The notes beneath the pieces were generated by a model that was given only the letters and a program-made list of their open reading frames with translations, ran no database searches and was not told the origin of the DNA. Shown in pieces: positions 59,535 through 64,000 of a DNA stretch of 64,000 nt. How positions within the stretch are numbered: position 1 is the stretch's first letter; the number at the start of each line of letters is the position of its first letter. The stretch lies in NCBI GenBank assembly GCA_002245135.1, contig NGBS01000021.1, forward strand, positions 1 through 64,000, read 5' to 3'. The position numbers and the translations under genes are program-made. Origin of the DNA: Proteromonas lacertae. Taxonomy: Eukaryota; Sar; Bigyra; Opalinata; Proteromonadidae.

Positions 59535-62500
59535 TTAATATCGGTATGATCTATTATGACTATCTTCAGATAGTATTTTGTGATTAATTTCTTCTATCAA
59601 TAAATTATTTGTCCACAAATGTTTCAAATACTCATATCTTTTGATATCTAGATGCATCAACGAATTTGCAAGTCTTGGATTAACTTCACCATAATTATCA
59701 ATATAAGGCTTGATCAAACACACAGATGCTTCTTTATACAGTAAAATGATCTAAATAGCAACAAATATATGAAATAGATATACAGAATTCGAATCAAATA
59801 TATATAATATTCCCAATTCGCCATGATAGTTAGTTGTATGTATTGTGCCTTCACCTTTTCCATTTTTGTCTTTACAACAGTTAGACTTAGGACATATCAT
59901 CTTACCACATAATAAACATATACCTTTACCTGTTTTTAAAGGACAAACATCACAATGCTATTTAAAGAAATATATAATAATAATAATTATTATATACTTG
60001 TTTTGAATACTGTTTAATTAATTGATTTCTACTAACTGGCAAATCAAATAATACATTTTGTAATGGAATTCTCAATACTGAACAATCATAATAATTATAA
60101 CTCTTCATTAAATAACTCGTAATTTCAACAGTGGATGGATATAACAATCTATCTAAATAGAAGAATTTAAATAAACCAGTAGCTGTTAAATCTTTAAAAT
60201 CAAACACGTTTGATGTGTTAGATATACATTCCCATAGTAAGTAACATAACTGACTAATATGAAACAAGGAATCATTGAGAATTGTGTTTAACTGATTAAT
60301 AGAAAAATATCGTTGTTCAATTACATTTGTTTCAACTAAATAACATACAAAACTATGAATAACACTACAACAACTCTCTTCTTCTTTATTTCTAATTATT
60401 GTTTCATTACAATAACATCCATTGTCTATTAACCAGAAAAGAACTGACATTTGAAACTTTATTAATAAATTAAAATATGATGTATTACTATTACATTTAA
60501 ATAAATCAAATAGCAATCTACAGAATGGATCAGAGAGTAAATTAGAATCAATTTTCAAGGCAGATTTATAGATATGATACTGTATTGTTAAGAATAAACT
60601 TTGAATAGGCTTGAATGGTTCAAACTTTCTTTTGATCAAAATATAATGTTGCAAATTAAACACTAAGTAAGTGAGTAGATCTTCTGGCTTATCTGCTTTA
60701 ATACTATTAATATATTGCAGTGAAGGTAATGATGGGAATGGATAGCTATATCTCCACAAAGTATAATAATTATTATTATTGTAAGAACTAGATGGAGATG
60801 ATGAAGATGATGATGTTGTTAATGAAAATAGTAATAATTCATTTATATCTGGTTTAACAATATGACCTTCATATGGAGATGGTAGAATAAGATTATAAAA
60901 CATTTTGCAATATAAACTATATAATAATAATATATATATTATATATATATATATACCAATAGTCATATTCATCACCATCTACATCATTAAATGGTGATTC
61001 TATCGAATGCCTCATATAATTCCTTTCCATTGATTTATAACAACTAGAATGACAATAATGACCACAATAATTGAACATTTTTATCTTTGTATTGTAAAGA
61101 GGTGTAATTTGATGAAATGCGAAGAATATAAATGGATTATCGTATGTCTCAGTCTGTTTACATACTAAACAGAGTCTTATATTAGAAAGATCATTTGGAT
61201 TAATATCACCAAATACAGATGATGAGGGGATTAATGCGTCTATTATTGTATTCTCTTCAATATGGTTTAGTTTGGAGAATTTCTGTTGTTTTTTCTTCAT
61301 TTCTGCCATTCTTCTTTCAATCATTGTATTCTTTGTATTTTTCATTTCTTTTTGTTTTGCCTTATTTCTGTTTGCTATTGTTTTTATACTGATTTTTCTA
61401 CTTTGAATATTAGACTGAACATATTTCAATATTTCATTATTAGTTAAATTAATTTGAACGGAATTAATAATTTCAATCATCTCTTGATGTTGCAGTATAA
61501 AATTAAAGAAATTGTTGGAATTAAAATAGATTGCACGATGAATCATACTCAAGCATTCATAAGTAACAGTTTTAGAATTCCTATTCAAATATAATAAATA
61601 CTTCCATAACATTCCATAATATGTATTTGAACCATAAACATTATTCAATATATCAAAATCAGGTGAAGAAAAATTATAACAACTATTTAATGAATCAAAT
61701 GAAAATGGTATATGATCAACTTTAAAATTGAAAATTATATAATTTTCAATTGAAAAGTTGTTCATTTTTGGTTTATAATGACTGTTTATCTTATACAATG
61801 ACGGTTCTTTTATACTTTTATTCTCAACACTACAATTACATTCATTTATTATCCTATAACAAATATTTGAAATTTCTGTTTTAGATTCATTATTCATATG
61901 GAAATAATTCTTTACACTTTCCACAATCTTTCCAAATGACATTGATTGAAAGTACAATTTATTAATAATGAAGGATTTAATTCGATTATAATTATACTCT
62001 TCTATTTTACAGTTATTATTTGGAATATAATTGTTATTGAACAAGATAAATATAAAATATATAAATTGTATAACATAGAAGTCTTTATATTCACATTTAT
62101 TAATTTGAAACATTCCAAATCTCTTCATTATATATGCTAATGGATCATCTAAACCAGTAAGGAAGATCTGAAGATAGTGTATAAATATTTCTATATTGTT
62201 CATTGTGTATAGTGATCTTATTCTCTATAATTAATAAAAAAATGATTAAAAATACATAAAATTTCAAAATATTACCGTTTCTAATCCACATATTTGATCT
62301 GGCTTGAACATCAACAATCTAAATAAATACACATAAAGCATGAATAATATATACAAATAATCTAAGTGGTCCTTCTATCATTAATATTATTTGTTCATTA
62401 TCCATATCACAAATTATATCATTCAACGTAATTATGCCATTAGTTATTCCATATTCAGCTATAATACTATACAAATACTCCAAAGGCCAAAAGAAGCTAG

Positions 62501-64000
62501 CATTTGTTAAATAAGGATGAAAATTCGATTTACATTTGTTAAAATAATGACAATTTGACTGAAGTATATTTCCTTGAATAATTTTTAGTATTTTCATAAT
62601 ATAATCTCTATTCTTTGTCATTGTAAAGAATATAGAAATGGTATTAATAATGGAATATAATGAGAGAAGCGTATAGTTATTATATAAATGATTGATTTTA
62701 TCTAAGTCTTGAAGAATGTGCATTCTTATATATCTCTTTATATTACAGTGATTCTATGGATTAATTATTACATATATAAATAATATACATAACTTTCAAC
62801 TAGTAAATTAAGATATGATACAATATTTTCATCAATTTTAAGTTGATAAAATATTTCAGAAGATTCCAAGTCTGGTTTGAATAAACTAAAATTGGATATA
62901 TATTTCATGAATTCTACATTGATAAACTTTTTGAATAAACTACTTGTCATTCGTAGATTAAGGTTTATAGCATGATTATAAAAGAACTATTAATAAATAA
63001 TAATAATAATAATAAAGTAAATATACTGGAAATATCTTTAAATAATCACAAATACCTTTTTCTCTCTTCAACAATTCTATAGTAACTTCTTCATTTAATA
63101 ATTGGTATAAATTATGTGATTGTAATGTATATAAACCATGATGCATTTTAATTTGACATATTTGATATTGATATAAACTAATTAATACATTAATATATTC
63201 AATTTTGAAGTCTATATCGCTTACTAGTGACAATATATTTTCAATTAATTGACAATCATTGGGGAATAGTCTTTGAGATATTTTTACAAATAAATATAAC
63301 AATGATTTTGATCCAACATTCTTCTTTTCAATCTAATTAATATATTAATAATATATATATATATATATATATATACAAATAATCTACCTACAATATTAGA
63401 AAACTGTTGATTTGTATAAGCTGTATTAAATAACCACTTCAAACATACTTCAAACATTTTATGATGTAAGAATTGAGTTTTATCCATTATTACATAGGAA
63501 GGATAATTAGAAGAAAAAAATCTATCTATTTCTAATTGTTGTATATTTCTATATATAATTTTATTGTTATTTAATAGGGATTGAACTTCATCATTAATAT
63601 CATCGTTTGACTTTGTGATAAATATGTTTTCTATACATTCTCTAGCACTTTCACGAGTTAAAAAATAATTAGATAATATAATTAAATGTGAATGAGGTTT
63701 ATATCTCTGTGAAGCGAACAATTTAACATATTCCATAAAATATGAATGTATAAATGACAGTATTTCTCTACATGTTTCTTCATAAGCACAGATCGTTTTT
63801 TCTTGCATTATATAAGAGATCTCACCACTATAAAATCAATATACAAAAACTATACGAGTGTTCTGGACATGAATGAGATTTGATAATGTATGCATCATCG
63901 CCACAATCACATTTTCCATCTTGATAATGTAAGTAAGTGTAAGAATGGCCTAAATGTTCTTCTTCTCGAAAACACTCCAAACAATACACACTATCATTCA
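59535..64000 (-). CDS. UBR1/UBR2-like E3 ubiquitin ligase (N-degron), partial
   Basis: Multi-exon, running off the right edge. At 63.84-64.0 kb is the second half of a UBR-box zinc finger (CLECFREEEHLGHSYTYLHY, then KCDCGDDAYI and HSCPEHS), which binds basic N-terminal residues. A long helical middle follows. At about 61.0-61.2 kb is the start of the RING region (IRLCLVCKQTE, CGHYCHSSCYKSMERNY). Next come CDVCPLKTGKGICLLCGKMI then CPKSNCC. The end PYIDNYGEVNPRLANSLMHL then HLWTNNLLIEEINHKI matches the UBR1/2 C-terminus (PYLDDYGE...LWHQHSVTEEIGH). Introns are about 28-50 nt; the one near 63.34-63.38 kb is mostly TA repeat. It marks short-lived proteins for the proteasome. Confidence 0.88.

Noticed and set aside
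1-64000. Non-standard genetic code
   Set aside because: TAA, TAG and TGA all end recognisable host proteins, and conserved families translate correctly with the standard code.
1-64000. tRNA, rRNA or CRISPR arrays
   Set aside because: No cloverleaf-like, rRNA-like or regularly spaced repeat structure was seen.

Overview
This is nuclear DNA of an AT-rich eukaryote. Host genes use the standard code and carry many ultra-short spliceosomal introns, mostly 20-50 nt, starting GTAT and ending TAG. CYB5D1 and an EF-hand ciliary microtubule protein imply a flagellated or ciliated cell. A GPI transamidase subunit, an ER DnaJ co-chaperone, a PDI-like protein and a UBR1-type ubiquitin ligase are ordinary eukaryotic functions. 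I cannot name the species; the features suggest a flagellated protist or an early-branching flagellated fungus.

Layout. (1) About 1-10.9 kb is part of a capsid-bearing virus-like element of the Polinton/adintovirus/polinton-like-virus kind: packaging ATPase, probable penton, probable double-jelly-roll capsid protein, small Arg-rich core-like proteins and several orphan ORFs. It runs off the left edge and its capsid region is partly broken. A 605-bp foldback element with TG...CA ends and a 5-bp target duplication sits in its right part. (2) 10.97-12.04 kb is an intron-bearing orphan gene. (3) 12.5-18.7 kb is one long surface-protein gene (signal peptide, He_PIG repeats, two PA14 domains, sushi modules, one transmembrane segment). 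(4) 18.95-21.6 kb holds a NUDT5-like Nudix hydrolase, a small PDI and the GPI transamidase subunit PIG-T, the last two head to head. (5) 21.6-40.2 kb is a cluster of four R3H/DEAH-box helicase paralogues (two minus, then two plus) around a 4-kb core of ciliary, methyltransferase, orphan and DNAJC3 genes. (6) 40.4-47.7 kb is a nested transposon: a hAT element whose transposase gene is split inside the BED zinc finger by a 4.6-kb Ginger-like DNA transposon encoding an integrase apparently spliced to a Ulp1-type protease. (7) 47.7-59.4 kb is one giant receptor gene: about nine tandem UrtA-like periplasmic-binding modules joined to a class C (GABA-B-like) seven-helix domain. (8) 59.5-64 kb is the 3' part of a UBR1-like E3 ligase cut by the window edge.

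The most unusual items are the multi-module receptor, the precisely readable Ginger-in-hAT insertion, the patchwork near-identity among the helicases and the tiny introns, some made almost wholly of TA repeat. Several long host genes change frame where no intron fits, so assembly indels or pseudogenisation must be kept in mind.
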